From Lacticaseibacillus casei DSM 20011 = JCM 1134 = ATCC 393 (GTDB lineage: Bacteria > Bacillota > Bacilli > Lactobacillales > Lactobacillaceae): a stretch of DNA of 64,000 nt. Both the position numbers and the translations under genes were made by a program. Where the stretch lies: contig NZ_AP012544.1 in assembly GCF_000829055.1 (NCBI RefSeq), forward strand, positions 2,108,001 through 2,172,000, in the 5' to 3' direction. This document shows positions 27,534-39,315 of the stretch, one piece after another. The first letter of the stretch is position 1. Every line of letters begins with the position of its first letter. The notes beneath the pieces are model-generated. The model was not told where the DNA came from, did not search any database, and worked only from the letters and a program-made list of their open reading frames with translations.

Positions 27534-28033
27534 TTATCTTATTGTTGATCATCGGTGCCATCGCCTTTTTCTGGGCTGTCGTGTTAATGAAACCCAGCCG
27601 CCAGCGGCCATTAGCCATCATTGTGAGTGGCTTGCTGGTTTTAGGCCCGATTGCTTTGTTGAGTGTGAATGATCTTTACCATGTTGGGTTTACGATTGAC
27701 GAAACCACCGAGTTGCAACCACTGGCACCCATGAATGACCAATTGCAGATTATCAGCCAGCCCATCGGTACGGCTAAAAAACATATTGCTTACCGCTACC
27801 GGATTTCCGGCGACGCCATCGATCACACAGTCAAGCCAAGTGCCACCATCAAGACGAAACTGAAACACGGCACCATTCCGCAAGTCGCTGTCACCGAGCA
27901 GAAACTCAAATACAGCAACGTCTTTGCCGCCATCATGTTTGCCGGCTCCGGGGAACAAGGCAAAACCATCGGCAAGGTCTACACCTTCACCCTACCAAGC
28001 AACTGGCAGGTTGTTAAATCACCTAAGAGTTAG
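27530..28033 (+). CDS. DUF4811-type membrane protein coupled to MFS exporter
   Basis: 167 residues with a GGAGGGA site before the ATG. Two N-terminal hydrophobic helices (IILLLIIGAIAFFWAVVLM; LAIIVSGLLVLGPIALL) are followed by a soluble, probably extracytoplasmic beta-rich domain. It overlaps the upstream exporter by 4 bp. The domain is usually found beside DHA2 exporters, so an accessory role is inferred, but no function is established. A terminator follows. Confidence 0.75.
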   Translation: MIILLLIIGAIAFFWAVVLMKPSRQRPLAIIVSGLLVLGPIALLSVNDLYHVGFTIDETTELQPLAPMNDQLQIISQPIGTAKKHIAYRYRISGDAIDHTVKPSATIKTKLKHGTIPQVAVTEQKLKYSNVFAAIMFAGSGEQGKTIGKVYTFTLPSNWQVVKSPKS

Positions 28034-28065
28034 AGATATTGAATAATCCATTAGTGACAGCATTC

Positions 28066-28127
28066 AAAAAAGACAAATGGCGCCCTATAACCCACACACG
28101 GGAGGAGCGTCATTTGTCTTTTGTTTT
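28066..28127 (+). terminator. Terminator after MFS-DUF4811 unit
   Basis: AAAAGACAAATGGCGC pairs with GCGTCATTTGTCTTTT (one mismatch region), followed by GTTTT. Confidence 0.88.
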
Positions 28128-28161
28128 CGGATAGACAATTTATACAAGCCTAAGAATTGTA

Positions 28162-28342
28162 GTGCCAAAGCGGAGCAATCGTAGGCCAGATGGGGCTCAG
28201 GGGTGCAATTGTTGTTGGTGGGGCGACTTTTGCCCCGCCTACAACAAGGCCGAGCTTAGAGACTCTGCCGATTTTGCAGAGGCTCTAAGTCGTGCCCACC
28301 CCGTTCCAGCCCCAGCTGGCCGGAGATTGCGGAGTTTGGCAC
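28162..28342 (-). repeat. Family B repeat with terminal inverted repeats, copy B2
   Basis: Same element as B1 in the opposite orientation, bounded by GTGCCAAAGCGGAGC and GAGTTTGGCAC. The internal hairpin reads CTTAGAG.../CTCTAAG instead of the CTTCGAG/CTCGAAG form of B1: both arms changed and pairing is kept. It lies 22 bp from the maf stop codon and fills most of the 331-bp gap. Confidence 0.85.
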
Positions 28343-28364
28343 GGCAAAGAATTCTTTTTATAAG

Positions 28365-28913
28365 CTAAGCCAACAACATGCGATACAACGTGCTGATCGG
28401 TAGACCCATCACATTGTAAAAGTCGCCGTGAATGGACTTAACCAGCAAGGCTCCGGCATCTTGAATCCCGTAAGCACCGGCCTTGTCTTGATAAGCATCT
28501 TCCTGCAAATAGGACTCGATTTCTGCTTCCTCAAGTGGCCAGAAGGTGACGTCGGTGCCTACGACTTGTTGGCGCACCGTGCCATTATCCAAACGTACCC
28601 ATAAGCCGGTATACACTTGATGGGTTTGGCCGCCAAGTGCGGTGATCATCTGCTTGGCTTCTTGCCGGCTATGCGGCTTGCCCAGCAATTTGCCCTGAAA
28701 CGCCACCATAGTATCTGCCGCGATAATCGTAGAACCCGGATAGCTGGGCACCAGCGATTCGCCTTTTGCCTTCGCGAGACTCTGGACATATTCCGGCGGC
28801 GCTAAAACCGGCAGCGCCCGCTCATTAATCGCGGCCGGATGGCTCTCAAAACTGGGAATAATTCGCTTGAGCAATTCCTGCCGCCGCGGTGAGTGACTTG
28901 CCAATATGATCAT
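28365..28913 (-). CDS. maf: Maf-type nucleoside triphosphate pyrophosphatase
   Basis: 182 residues beginning [14 protein letters not shown], the Maf phosphate-binding motif (S-x-S-P-R-R), with AADTMV and DKAGAYGIQ around the catalytic acids. YhdE-type members hydrolyse dTTP/UTP and modified pyrimidine nucleotides to monophosphates, as housekeeping or septum-related enzymes. The ATG overlaps the mutL stop codon, so it is the last gene of mutS-mutL-maf. The coupling to mismatch repair suits a pool-cleaning role, but that link is inferred. Confidence 0.92.
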   Translation of the reverse strand: MIILASHSPRRQELLKRIIPSFESHPAAINERALPVLAPPEYVQSLAKAKGESLVPSYPGSTIIAADTMVAFQGKLLGKPHSRQEAKQMITALGGQTHQVYTGLWVRLDNGTVRQQVVGTDVTFWPLEEAEIESYLQEDAYQDKAGAYGIQDAGALLVKSIHGDFYNVMGLPISTLYRMLLA

Positions 28914-30865
28914 GCCTGCATTTCCCCGCTTTCATGACTATCTTGAATCCGTTTGAACATTTTCTCCAGATCTGTATTGGAAAAGTGCACCAGAACCGGC
29001 CGGCCATGCGGGCAATTAAACGGATTCTCGCATTGCGGCAGCTTTTGAATCAGTGCGCGCGCCTGCTTGTCGTCCAAATGATGATTAGCCTTGATGGCCC
29101 GTTTACAGCTCATCATGATGGCGGTTTTTTCCCGAAACGCCGCCACCGTAATTTTACCGTCGCGCAGCACCCAATCCACCATTTCCTTGATCGTATCCTC
29201 TTCCTGGCCGGCTTTAAACCAAGTCGGGTGATGTTCAACTACAAAACTATTTTGGCCGAAGTCTTCCAGATACAGGCCGACTGATTCCAAAACATCGCGG
29301 TGCGTCCGAATATCAATCGCATCGGCGGCGGAATAATCCAGGACAATCGGCACTAATAAGTGTTGCTGATCGGTGCTGACTTTGCCGATTTCCTGACGAT
29401 AAAATTCGTAGTTGACCCGCTCCTGCGCGGCATGCTGATCCAAAATATACAGACCGTCGCTGGACTCAGCTAGCAAGTAAGTGCCGTGAACCTGCGCCAA
29501 ATACGTTAAATCCGGAAATCGCTCAGCTGGTTCGTTCCGCTTCAGATCTTGCGCTGGCAAGTCTTCCACCAGCGCTGGCGCTACATTGGCATCCAACTGC
29601 TGATAACGCTGATCCCACGCAGCCAGCCGTTGCGGTTCGCTAAAGATTGGCCGATCATCCAAATCATCCATGGTTAAGTCCGGCGCTGTCTCGGCAGACG
29701 GCGTTGATCCAGCTTGAGGCGTATTTACAGGCTGGTCATGGGTTTCTTCGCGTAGTTCAGTTCCCTGCGGCGGCGTTGGTGCAGCTGTTTTCGGGCTGAT
29801 TTTATTCAGCGTTAATTCCAGCTGATCCAGGTCATAGTGCTCACGTTTAGGCAGGTTATCCAACGCGTCTGGAATGAGATTTTCTTTTGCTAACCGACTC
29901 CGAATCGCTTCACTCAGCAGATGGCTGAGCTGATCTTCCTTGCTCAGACGCACTTCCGCTTTCGTCGGATGCACGTTGACATCGACCAAGGCTGCATCCA
30001 TCTGAATCGTGATGACACCCATCGGATACCGCCCGACCATGAGCTTGGAGCCGTAACCGGCAATCACGGCTTTGGTGAGCTGAAAATTCTTGATATAACG
30101 ACCATTGACGACCAGGCTCAAGTAATTGCGCGAGGCCCGCGTGGTTTCTGGCAAACTGGTTAACCCACTCACTTGAAAATCAAGATCCTGCGCCTGAAAG
30201 TCAACCATCGACCGCGCTACTGGCAAGCCATAGATTCCCGCAAGCGTCTGCCGCAGATCGCCTTGACCCGCAGTCCGAACGACCATATTGCCATCGTGCG
30301 ACACCGTAAAAGCAATGCTGGGATTAGCCAAGGCCAGCCGACTAACGATATCGACAATTTTCCCAAGCTCGGTCTGCTGTGACTTCATGTACTTCAGGCG
30401 CGCTGGTGTATTGAAGAACAGATCAGACACTTCAACATCCGTGCCCCGGCGATGCGCCGCCGTAGTTTGATCCTCGACTTTGCCACCCTTCACGTGAATC
30501 TTGGCGCCGATGCCAGAATCTGTCGCCGTCGTTAACGTGACATCGGCAACCGCCGCAATACTGGCCAAAGCTTCACCGCGAAACCCTAACGAATGCACAT
30601 TAAACAAATCCCGCGTCGTCAGAATTTTGCTCGTCGCATGGCGCAAAAAGGCGGTCGCAACATCGTCAGGATCAATCCCGACCCCGTTGTCGCTGACCTG
30701 AATTTTCTGCAAGCCAGCTGCTGACACCTTCACGTCAATCTGGGTTGCCTGGGCATCGATGCTGTTTTCCACTAATTCTTTTACCACGCTGGCCGGGCGT
30801 TCAATGACTTCCCCGGCAGCAATCTGATTACTTAACGTGGCCGATAGCTGATGAATTTTTGGCAT
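28910..30865 (-). CDS. mutL: DNA mismatch repair protein MutL
   Basis: 651 residues. The N-terminal GHKL ATPase shows ENSIDAQ near 35, DNGVGI near 59 and GFRGEALAS near 95. After a Pro/Thr/Glu-rich linker (~340-420) the C-terminal domain has the endonuclease motif [12 protein letters not shown] near 475 (matching DQHA-x2-E-x4-E) and a CPHGRP metal motif. It nicks the nascent strand after MutS recognition. It lies 4 bp after mutS and overlaps maf. The endonuclease motif fits a bacterium without MutH. Confidence 0.96.
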   Translation of the reverse strand: MPKIHQLSATLSNQIAAGEVIERPASVVKELVENSIDAQATQIDVKVSAAGLQKIQVSDNGVGIDPDDVATAFLRHATSKILTTRDLFNVHSLGFRGEALASIAAVADVTLTTATDSGIGAKIHVKGGKVEDQTTAAHRRGTDVEVSDLFFNTPARLKYMKSQQTELGKIVDIVSRLALANPSIAFTVSHDGNMVVRTAGQGDLRQTLAGIYGLPVARSMVDFQAQDLDFQVSGLTSLPETTRASRNYLSLVVNGRYIKNFQLTKAVIAGYGSKLMVGRYPMGVITIQMDAALVDVNVHPTKAEVRLSKEDQLSHLLSEAIRSRLAKENLIPDALDNLPKREHYDLDQLELTLNKISPKTAAPTPPQGTELREETHDQPVNTPQAGSTPSAETAPDLTMDDLDDRPIFSEPQRLAAWDQRYQQLDANVAPALVEDLPAQDLKRNEPAERFPDLTYLAQVHGTYLLAESSDGLYILDQHAAQERVNYEFYRQEIGKVSTDQQHLLVPIVLDYSAADAIDIRTHRDVLESVGLYLEDFGQNSFVVEHHPTWFKAGQEEDTIKEMVDWVLRDGKITVAAFREKTAIMMSCKRAIKANHHLDDKQARALIQKLPQCENPFNCPHGRPVLVHFSNTDLEKMFKRIQDSHESGEMQA

Positions 30866-30869
30866 AAAA

Positions 30870-33443
30870 TCACTTCTTCTTTAAACGTTTCTGAAGGTCG
30901 AAAATCAAATTCATGGCGTCCATTGGCGTCGCATCCATCAAATCAAACTTAGCTAGTTTCGCCAAAATCGGACTGTTCTTCGGTTGCGGTTTAGGCTCTT
31001 CAAAAAGCGACAATTGTTGGTCCGTCACCTGGCTTGGGGCTGCAGGCACGGTTTTCTCCGGCGTGGCGGCTTCAAGCTGCTTCAGAATCGCATCGGCACG
31101 ATTCAATAAGTCTGACGGCAGGCCAGCCAATTTGGCCACATGAATCCCATAGCTTTTATCTGCCGGCCCCGGCATCATTTTGTGCAGGAAAACCAGGTTG
31201 CCATGCTCTTCGACCGCACCGACATGGACATTCTTGAGCTTCGCCAATGAATCCGACAGACTGGTCAGTTCATGATAATGGGTGGAAAATAGCGTCTTGG
31301 CATGCACGTGATCATGCAAATATTCGATAATCGCCTGTGCCAGCGCCATGCCATCATAAGTCGCCGTTCCGCGTCCGATTTCATCAAAGAGAATCAGACT
31401 CGAAGCCGTTGCATGACTCAGTGCCGCGTTGGCCTCTAGCATTTCGACCATAAACGTGCTTTCCCCATTCGCCAAGTCGTCCGCCGCGCCAATGCGGGTG
31501 AAGATTTGATCAAAAATCGGTAAATCCGCAGCATCAGCCGGGACGAATGATCCAGCTTGTGCCATGATCACAATTAACGCCAACTGCCGCATGTAGGTAC
31601 TTTTCCCGGACATGTTAGGGCCGGTAATCAGCAGCATATCCGTATCCTGATCCATGATGACATCGTTAGGGATATAGCTGTCTTGCCCCAAAACGTGTTC
31701 GACAACCGGATGGCGGCCGCCTTTAACATTAATGTCGTGGGTGCCGGCATGCATCGTCGGCCGGACATAGTGATTGTTTTCAGCCACTGTCGCAAAACTT
31801 TGCAAGACATCCAATGCCGAAATCTGGGCGGCTAACGCTTGGAGTCGTTTAATCTGAGCTTTGACCTGATCGCGAATATCCTGAAAAAGATCATACTCCA
31901 GCGCGGTTGAACTTTCCTGTGCTTCAAGAATCAAGGTTTCTTTTTCCTTCAGCTCAGGCGTGATAAACCGTTCGGCATTTGTCAGCGTCTGTTTGCGCTC
32001 GTAGCGGCCTTCCGGTACCTTGTCCAAATTGGACTTAGTAACCTCGATAAAGTAGCCAAACACCTTGTTATAACGGATTTTCAAGTTGTGGATGCCGGTG
32101 GCCTTGCGTTCTGATGCTTCCAGTTCCGCAATCCACTGCTTGGAATTCTTCATGGCATCGCGGTACTCGTCTAACTTCTTATTGTAGCCGCGTAAAATCA
32201 GGCCGCCGTCGGTCACCGAAATCGGCGGCTCCGGCTCGATCGCCCGGCGAATCAACCCGGCAACATCACTGACTGGGTCGATTTTACCGCGAAGTGCCTT
32301 AAAACTGCCATCATCAAGCTTGCTTAAGACATCCTGAATCGCCGGCACCTGATCAAGTGAAGTTTGCAGCTGAATCAAGTCGCGCCCGTTAACCGTACCA
32401 AAAGCCACGCGACCGGCTAACCGCTCCAGATCATAAACCTTTGTCAGACGTTCCTGTAACTCGCTACGTTCAAAAAAGTGATCCAGCAAGTCCTGAACCT
32501 GATTTTGTCGTACGCTGATCGCGCCAATATCCAGCAGCGGCCGCTCTAACCACTGCTTCAGCAAACGCCCGCCCATCGCGGTTTTCGTTGCGTCCAGCAA
32601 AGACAATAACGTATCGCCTTTGCGCCCGGTACGACTGTTTTGCAGAATATCAAGATTGCTGCGGGCATCCTGATCCATTTCCAGATACGCTGACGGTTGG
32701 TAAGCCACGGCTTTTTGGATATGGGCCAAGCTCCGTTTCTGCGTGTTCAACAAATAAGCCATCAGCATTTGCACAACGGCGGCTTCGGCGGGATCGGTCA
32801 GATCTTGCGACACATAACTGCCTTCACTCGTTGGCTGACTGTCAGGCTGAACTGACAACAAACGCTCGCCTTTTTTCAACATGGCTGCGTCATCATCAGT
32901 CAGGTCTTCTGGCACCACGATTTCTTTGGTCGCGAGGGCACTCAATTCGTTTTCCAAGGCAAATTTACTTTTGAGATCGGTCACCTTCAGCTCGCCGGTG
33001 GAAACATCGCCATAAGCAAAGGCATAACCGCCAGCGTGTGGCAAAACAGCAGTAATGTAATTATTTGTCTTTGCGGCGCCGGCTTTGATGTCGACATTGG
33101 TCCCCGGGGTAATCAGCTGGATCACGGCGCGCTTGACCATCCCCACGGCTTTTTTAGGATCTTCCATTTGCTCACAGATAGCGACTTTATACCCATGATC
33201 AATCAGAATATCAACATAACTCTGCACCGCATGATGCGGCACCCCCGCCATCGGAATCGGATCATCCGCACTCTTATTTCGTGCCGTCAAGGTCAGCTCA
33301 AGCAACTGTGCGCCTTTAATGGCATCATCGTTGAACAATTCGTAAAAATCGCCAATTCGATAAAATAAAAATGCATCCGGATACTGCGCCTTAATCGCAT
33401 TATACTGTTGCATCATTGGCGTATCACTGGTTTTTTGCGGCAC
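30870..33443 (-). CDS. mutS: DNA mismatch repair protein MutS
   Basis: 857 residues from the second GTG, 8 nt after AAAGGG; a GTG three codons earlier leaves no room for that site. The mismatch-binding Phe-x-Glu motif is in [11 protein letters not shown]. The C-terminal ATPase shows [10 protein letters not shown] near residue 607, [13 protein letters not shown] and FSTHYHELT. The protein recognises mispairs in DNA and recruits MutL. It is the first gene of mutS-mutL-maf and has a normal full length. Confidence 0.97.
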   Translation of the reverse strand: MPQKTSDTPMMQQYNAIKAQYPDAFLFYRIGDFYELFNDDAIKGAQLLELTLTARNKSADDPIPMAGVPHHAVQSYVDILIDHGYKVAICEQMEDPKKAVGMVKRAVIQLITPGTNVDIKAGAAKTNNYITAVLPHAGGYAFAYGDVSTGELKVTDLKSKFALENELSALATKEIVVPEDLTDDDAAMLKKGERLLSVQPDSQPTSEGSYVSQDLTDPAEAAVVQMLMAYLLNTQKRSLAHIQKAVAYQPSAYLEMDQDARSNLDILQNSRTGRKGDTLLSLLDATKTAMGGRLLKQWLERPLLDIGAISVRQNQVQDLLDHFFERSELQERLTKVYDLERLAGRVAFGTVNGRDLIQLQTSLDQVPAIQDVLSKLDDGSFKALRGKIDPVSDVAGLIRRAIEPEPPISVTDGGLILRGYNKKLDEYRDAMKNSKQWIAELEASERKATGIHNLKIRYNKVFGYFIEVTKSNLDKVPEGRYERKQTLTNAERFITPELKEKETLILEAQESSTALEYDLFQDIRDQVKAQIKRLQALAAQISALDVLQSFATVAENNHYVRPTMHAGTHDINVKGGRHPVVEHVLGQDSYIPNDVIMDQDTDMLLITGPNMSGKSTYMRQLALIVIMAQAGSFVPADAADLPIFDQIFTRIGAADDLANGESTFMVEMLEANAALSHATASSLILFDEIGRGTATYDGMALAQAIIEYLHDHVHAKTLFSTHYHELTSLSDSLAKLKNVHVGAVEEHGNLVFLHKMMPGPADKSYGIHVAKLAGLPSDLLNRADAILKQLEAATPEKTVPAAPSQVTDQQLSLFEEPKPQPKNSPILAKLAKFDLMDATPMDAMNLIFDLQKRLKKK

Positions 33444-33548
33444 AAACTTCACCCTTTGTCTTTGACTATCTCTGACGTTCTATAACCTATATTTTAACAG
33501 GTGCGTCAACTTCACGCCAAACCTGTTCAAAACTGTTTAGCAGAAAAC

Positions 33549-33586
33549 AAAAAGCGAATGAACCCACACCTATGGAATTCATCCGC
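33549..33586 (-). terminator. Terminator of kimA
   Basis: On the minus strand GCGGATGAATTCC pairs with GGGTTCATTCGC (one mismatch and wobble pairs), then TTTTT. It lies 35 bp after the stop. Confidence 0.75.
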
Positions 33587-33620
33587 CTCTATTGCATGTC
33601 TCTCCAACCTGCCTAAACGG

Positions 33621-35450
33621 TCACTTCTTCAAATGATAACTGTAAGTGGCAATAATCACGTTTTCGCGGCTTGCAAACGCAGCGCGTAAACGGAAGTTGG
33701 TTTGGTTATGGAGAATATTTTGCCATTTTTTGCGCGGTACGAATTGCGGAATTAGCACCGTGGTCGTGAAGTTGCGTTTAGCAGCATTCCGCGCCACGAT
33801 GTCGACGAAGCGAATTGTCGGTACCTCAATCGAACGATACGACGAGTGAATATCGACAAACCGGACATCCGGAAAATCAGCCCGAAATTCGCTTTGCGTT
33901 TCTTTTTCCTTATTCGGATTCTCATCCATCGAGACGTGCATCGCAATGACATAATCGCCGATGGACTGCGCATAATTCAGCGCGGCGCGGGTCACCCGCG
34001 TCACATTCCCGACAAGCACAATGACGGTGCTGCCATCGTACTCATGCTCCTCAACATCTGCCGGCAATCGTAACTGCGCGGCCACTTTACGATAATGATC
34101 ATGAATCTTGTAAAACATAAAGATGGCGAGCGGCATGACGATGAAGAACGGCCAGATATCAAACAGCCGGTAAGCAAATAAGATGACCAGAATCGCGAAC
34201 GAAATCAATGCACCAGAAAGGTTGGCGACCGTTTTGCCAATCCAGCCCTTGCCGCGGTGCCGGAACCAGTGAATGATCATCCCGGTTTGCGACAACGTAA
34301 ACGGAATGAACACGCCTACCGCATACAACGGAATCAGGCGCTCCGTGGAGCCTTGGAAAATGGTGATCAACGCCGCCGAGCCCAGCGCCAAGGTCAAAAT
34401 CCCATTGGAATAACCCAACCGATCGCCGCGATCCAGGTACATATGCGGCATAAACTTGTCCTTAGCCAAGTTAAACGCTAAGACCGGGAAAGCCGAAAAC
34501 CCTGTGTTGGCAGCAACCGCCAAAATTAACGCGGTCGCAAATTGAACGACATAATACATGATGCCGGTGCCACCAAATGTTTCTTTGGCAACCTGTGAAA
34601 GTACCGTCACCTTCGCCATCGGCACTAAACCATACCAGTAGTTCAAGAACGTGATCCCGGCAAAGAAGAACCCCAGAATGCCAGCCATAATCGCTAACGT
34701 TTTGGCTGCATTCTTTTCCTTGGGCAACTTGAAAAACGGCACCGCATTACTGATCGCTTCAACCCCGGTCAGTGAACTGGATCCGCTGGAAAACGCCCGG
34801 AAAATCAACGCCATCGACACGCCGGGAATCGCTGCGCCGACCAGTGAAGTTGCCTTATACGGAATGGCACCACTGACAACCTGATAAAGTCCCCAGACGA
34901 TCATCACGGTCATCACAAGCACAAATAGATAAACCGGAATCATCAGAAAATTAGCCGATTCGCTCATGCCACGTAAGTTCATGCCCATCAAGATAAAAAT
35001 GATGATCAGCGAAATCGCCACCTGATGGCCATACAGCGCAGGAATCGCACTAGTGATCGCCTCGGCGCCGGCCGAAACCGAAACCGATACCGTCAGCATG
35101 TAATCAATCAGCAACGAAGCACCGGCCGTTAAACCGGCATTGCGGCCCAAATTCTCGCTGGCAACAACATAGGCTCCGCCACCACTAGGGTAAGCATGGA
35201 TAATCTGCCGATATGAAAGTGTCAGCGAAATCAGCAAGACTAAAACGAACGCCGCAATCGGTAACGAATACCAAATTGCCGCAGCCGACAGTGTCGTGAG
35301 GACCAAGACAATCTGCTCGGTCCCATAAGCCACACTGGACAAAGCATCTGACGACAGCATCGCCAATGCTTTGAAGATGTTAAGCTGTTGACCACCTTCC
35401 TCGGAAGATTTCAAAGGCCGCCCAATGAACAGCCGTTTCAAGTGCATCAT
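33621..35450 (-). CDS. kimA: KimA-type high-affinity potassium importer (APC superfamily)
   Basis: 609 residues, near the 607 of Bacillus KimA, and very similar to it along the length: KALAMLSSDALSSVAYGTEQ, SYRQIIHAYPSGGGAYVV, AANTGFSAFPVLAFNLA and LIPLYAVGVFIPFTLSQTGM. Twelve helices are followed by a cytoplasmic domain (~460-609) ending YSYHLKK. KimA imports K+ with protons and is inhibited by c-di-AMP. The usual ydaO riboswitch is not seen in the leader. The ATG follows AGGAG. The c-di-AMP receptor gene darA is elsewhere in the window. Confidence 0.9.
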   Translation of the reverse strand: MMHLKRLFIGRPLKSSEEGGQQLNIFKALAMLSSDALSSVAYGTEQIVLVLTTLSAAAIWYSLPIAAFVLVLLISLTLSYRQIIHAYPSGGGAYVVASENLGRNAGLTAGASLLIDYMLTVSVSVSAGAEAITSAIPALYGHQVAISLIIIFILMGMNLRGMSESANFLMIPVYLFVLVMTVMIVWGLYQVVSGAIPYKATSLVGAAIPGVSMALIFRAFSSGSSSLTGVEAISNAVPFFKLPKEKNAAKTLAIMAGILGFFFAGITFLNYWYGLVPMAKVTVLSQVAKETFGGTGIMYYVVQFATALILAVAANTGFSAFPVLAFNLAKDKFMPHMYLDRGDRLGYSNGILTLALGSAALITIFQGSTERLIPLYAVGVFIPFTLSQTGMIIHWFRHRGKGWIGKTVANLSGALISFAILVILFAYRLFDIWPFFIVMPLAIFMFYKIHDHYRKVAAQLRLPADVEEHEYDGSTVIVLVGNVTRVTRAALNYAQSIGDYVIAMHVSMDENPNKEKETQSEFRADFPDVRFVDIHSSYRSIEVPTIRFVDIVARNAAKRNFTTTVLIPQFVPRKKWQNILHNQTNFRLRAAFASRENVIIATYSYHLKK

Positions 35451-35686
35451 TTTCTAAACTCCTATTAACCCACACCGGTTCAAAAATTTTAATGAATCGT
35501 AAACAAACATGCATTAGTGTACTCTAAATTTCGGCTTACGCCCACCTTGTTTCATCTTAACTTATATGTGCCGCCAGAAACACCGGTTGGATTGATATTT
35601 GTCAGCGGGTATGGTTCGGAAAAAGCCGCGATCAGGCACTGCTCTATAAAGAAGCTAAGGGGTGCCGTTGACTGCTAAGTTCTGTA

Positions 35687-35797
35687 GCGCGTTTGGTAGC
35701 CCAGAAATTCAGGTGCAAGAACCTCAACCCCAATGGCAAAAACCGCCATTGGGGTTGAGACTACTTACGCTTTATTGAAGCATGCCGGTTCACGCTC
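35687..35797 (+). repeat. Family A foldback repeat, copy A5 (divergent, perfectly paired core)
   Basis: Runs from GCGCGTTTGGTAGCCCAG to CATGCCGGTTCACGCTC. The core has changed on both sides to CTCAACCCCAATGGC and GCCATTGGGGTTGAG, giving a perfect 15-bp stem with a 7-nt loop. This is the clearest compensatory change among the copies. It stands in tandem with A6. Confidence 0.85.
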
Positions 35798-35803
35798 GAC
35801 CAT

Positions 35804-35920
35804 AACGCGCTCACCGGCGCAGAAGTCTGCGTGTAAGGACCTTGGTCGCAATGGTCAAAGCCCGACCATCACGCCCAAGGCCACTTACACTCCGACTTCT
35901 AACCGCGCCGGTTCACGCTC
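35804..35920 (+). repeat. Family A foldback repeat, copy A6
   Basis: Near-consensus copy in tandem with A5. The inner stem is ATGGTC/GACCAT instead of ATGGCC/GGCCAT, a compensatory pair change. Its right end supplies the stop codon of the minus-strand 113-aa gene (TGA of the TGAGCGTGAACC edge). With A5 it fills much of the 468-bp gap upstream of kimA. Confidence 0.9.
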
Positions 35921-36260
35921 ACTTCTCGATAATAACAACATCATGCACTTTCAATTTACGATGAACTTCATGTTCGATCTCGCTTTTGGCGGCGTGGTCG
36001 ATTTTTAGCTCGGTCTTTGGTGTGTCTGGCAATAGTTTCTCGAGGACAAAATCAATTTCGGCATCTTTGATGGTGCGCTTGTCATGAGTCAGGACAATAT
36101 CGATTTGGTCGAATCCTTCCACATAATAAACATGTACCGATCCTAACGTGTAAAGTTCAAAATACTTGACCGGCTTGCGACTATATAAAAAGCGCATGGT
36201 GTGCGGAAGCATTTTGTGTAAACTGGCATTAAGCCGAATGGGATTTTGAACTAATTTCAT
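35919..36260 (-). CDS. Conserved hypothetical protein, 113 aa, DUF1827-like
   Basis: A small soluble protein beginning MKLVQNPIRLNASLHKMLPH and containing RFLYSRKPVKYFELYTLG, DIVLTHDKRTIKDAEIDFVL and a charged C-terminus. It resembles the DUF1827 family of Lactobacillales as I remember it; no function is known. The start ATG follows a GGGACGA site. The last codons and TGA come from repeat copy A6, so the C-terminus (VIIEK) may be an altered one. It is monocistronic between groEL and kimA. Confidence 0.6.
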   Translation of the reverse strand: MKLVQNPIRLNASLHKMLPHTMRFLYSRKPVKYFELYTLGSVHVYYVEGFDQIDIVLTHDKRTIKDAEIDFVLEKLLPDTPKTELKIDHAAKSEIEHEVHRKLKVHDVVIIEK

Positions 36261-36416
36261 ATAAATCGTCCCTTCTGTCTGACATTGAAAAAGTGACTTT
36301 AACTGTTTACCAATTTTATTTTATCAGGGAAACGTGGTCAATGCCTATGATAACGCTTGGAACGTGCTCGTGAGGCACAATATACAGGTTACAACGCACT
36401 CCTGATCGCGGTGCAC

Positions 36417-36448
36417 AAAAAAACACCAGCAAAGTTCGCTGGTGTTTT
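36417..36448 (-). terminator. Terminator of groES-groEL
   Basis: AAACACCAGC pairs perfectly with GCTGGTGTTT around a 7-nt loop, followed by T residues on the minus strand, 34 bp after groEL. Confidence 0.93.
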
Positions 36449-36481
36449 ATTTGTGTTCTTCTTTTTAAGGATAGGACGAAA

Positions 36482-38128
<1,647 letters not shown>

Positions 38129-38154
38129 TCACCTCAAAATTGATCGATTATTTT

Positions 38155-38436
38155 TTACGCAATTGCCATAATGTCTTTTTCGTGCAGTACGAGGTAGTCT
38201 TGACCTTCATACTTTACTTCAGAGCCGGCGTATTTGTCGTATAATACAGTATCACCAACTTTGACAGCCATTGGCAGACGCTTGCCTTCCGGTGTCAAGG
38301 CGCCTTCACCTACTGCGACAACTTTGCCGGTTTGCGGCTTTTGCTTGGCATTATTGGCTAAGACAATGCCGCCAACAGTCTGTTCCTCTTCTTCAACGAC
38401 CTCGACAATCACGCGATCTCCTAATGGTTTTAACAA
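38155..38436 (-). CDS. groS: Co-chaperonin GroES (Hsp10)
   Basis: 93 residues starting at TTG, 6 nt after GGAGGG. It contains [17 protein letters not shown] at the start, the mobile-loop region [13 protein letters not shown] and [21 protein letters not shown]. It caps GroEL in the folding cycle. First gene of the groES-groEL operon, with a CIRCE element 30 bp upstream. No anomaly. Confidence 0.98.
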
Positions 38437-38465
38437 GGCAATCCCTCCACATTACATTTTTTGAT

Positions 38466-38492
38466 TTAGCACTCGCTATGTCTAAGTGCTAA
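38466..38492 (-). promoter_or_regulatory. CIRCE operator (HrcA binding site)
   Basis: TTAGCACTC-N9-AAGTGCTAA, matching the CIRCE consensus TTAGCACTC-N9-GAGTGCTAA with one difference in one arm. It lies between the groES promoter and start, so HrcA should repress the operon until heat stress. Confidence 0.95.
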
Positions 38493-38503
38493 CTACAAAA
38501 GTA

Positions 38504-38532
38504 ACTATAACGAGTTTTCCGGGTGAATGCAA
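38504..38532 (-). promoter_or_regulatory. groES-groEL vegetative promoter
   Basis: On the minus strand TTGCAT (38527-38532), a 17-bp spacer and TATAGT (38504-38509), directly upstream of CIRCE. A sigma-A type promoter is inferred. Confidence 0.8.
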
Positions 38533-38590
38533 CCCCAAAACCCGGGAATGTTATACTAATTTCAGATATTTTTTCAAAGGAGTCCCCTAT

Positions 38591-39235
38591 ATGTCACTGC
38601 AAAAACATGCCTTTTCCGTTATCGGTGCTTACCTCGTCACGTTTATCGCTAACCTTTTGATTTTCCAATTCATGCCGGTTGGGCGGCTCAGCCTTGGTAT
38701 TGTGACCTTAATCAGTGTCATCGCAATGATTGCTGCGGCCTATAGCGAACGGCAACTGGTCATTGCCAACGCGATTGAAGCCCCTGGCGTCCTCGCACCA
38801 CAACAGCGCGTTTTCTGGGGTGTCATCGGCATTGCTGGCGTCTTGGCTGCTCAGTTAGTCGGCTCATGGCTTGAAATGTTCCTTTTTAAAATGCCGCAAA
38901 CCAATAGCCAGATTCATCAGCAGCTTCCCAGTATGACCACCAATCCCTGGTACTTTTTGGCAATCGGCCTCGCCATTCCCGTTCTGGAGGAGCTGGCTTT
39001 TCGTAAAGTATTGTTCGGTAATCTGGTTAATGTCACTGGCGTTTTCGGTGGCGCTTTGATCGCCAGTCTGTTATTTGCCGTGACTCAACCAGGCGGCCAC
39101 TGGCTCAGCGCGACCTTGGTTGGATTGGTTCTGGCCTATGATTACCGTCACACCGGCGCCATCAGCACTGCCATCATCTCCCATGTCGGTGCACTATGGG
39201 TGGTTTGGCTATATTACATTGCCCACGCGCTGTAA
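38591..39235 (+). CDS. CPBP/Abi-family intramembrane metalloprotease
   Basis: 214 residues from ATG 8 nt after AAAGGAG; the frame opens farther upstream into the groES promoter. Six or so helices; motif 1 is EELAFRKVLFG (the EExxxR type, near residue 133) and the later His motif is SHVGALW. Family members are Rce1-like membrane proteases; in lactobacilli some relate to bacteriocin immunity or processing, but here no such genes are near. It is divergent from groES. Function cannot be narrowed further. Confidence 0.87.
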   Translation: MSLQKHAFSVIGAYLVTFIANLLIFQFMPVGRLSLGIVTLISVIAMIAAAYSERQLVIANAIEAPGVLAPQQRVFWGVIGIAGVLAAQLVGSWLEMFLFKMPQTNSQIHQQLPSMTTNPWYFLAIGLAIPVLEELAFRKVLFGNLVNVTGVFGGALIASLLFAVTQPGGHWLSATLVGLVLAYDYRHTGAISTAIISHVGALWVVWLYYIAHAL

Positions 39236-39315
39236 ACGTAATCGAATATTAATCTCGTTGGCGCATTCAATCTTCTATAATGGAAATAATGTTTTTATAA
39301 AGGAGCCGTTCAAAA

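Noticed and set aside
36261-36416. Riboswitch or gene between groEL and the 113-aa gene
   Set aside because: Only the groEL terminator and a short AT-rich promoter-like stretch can be seen.
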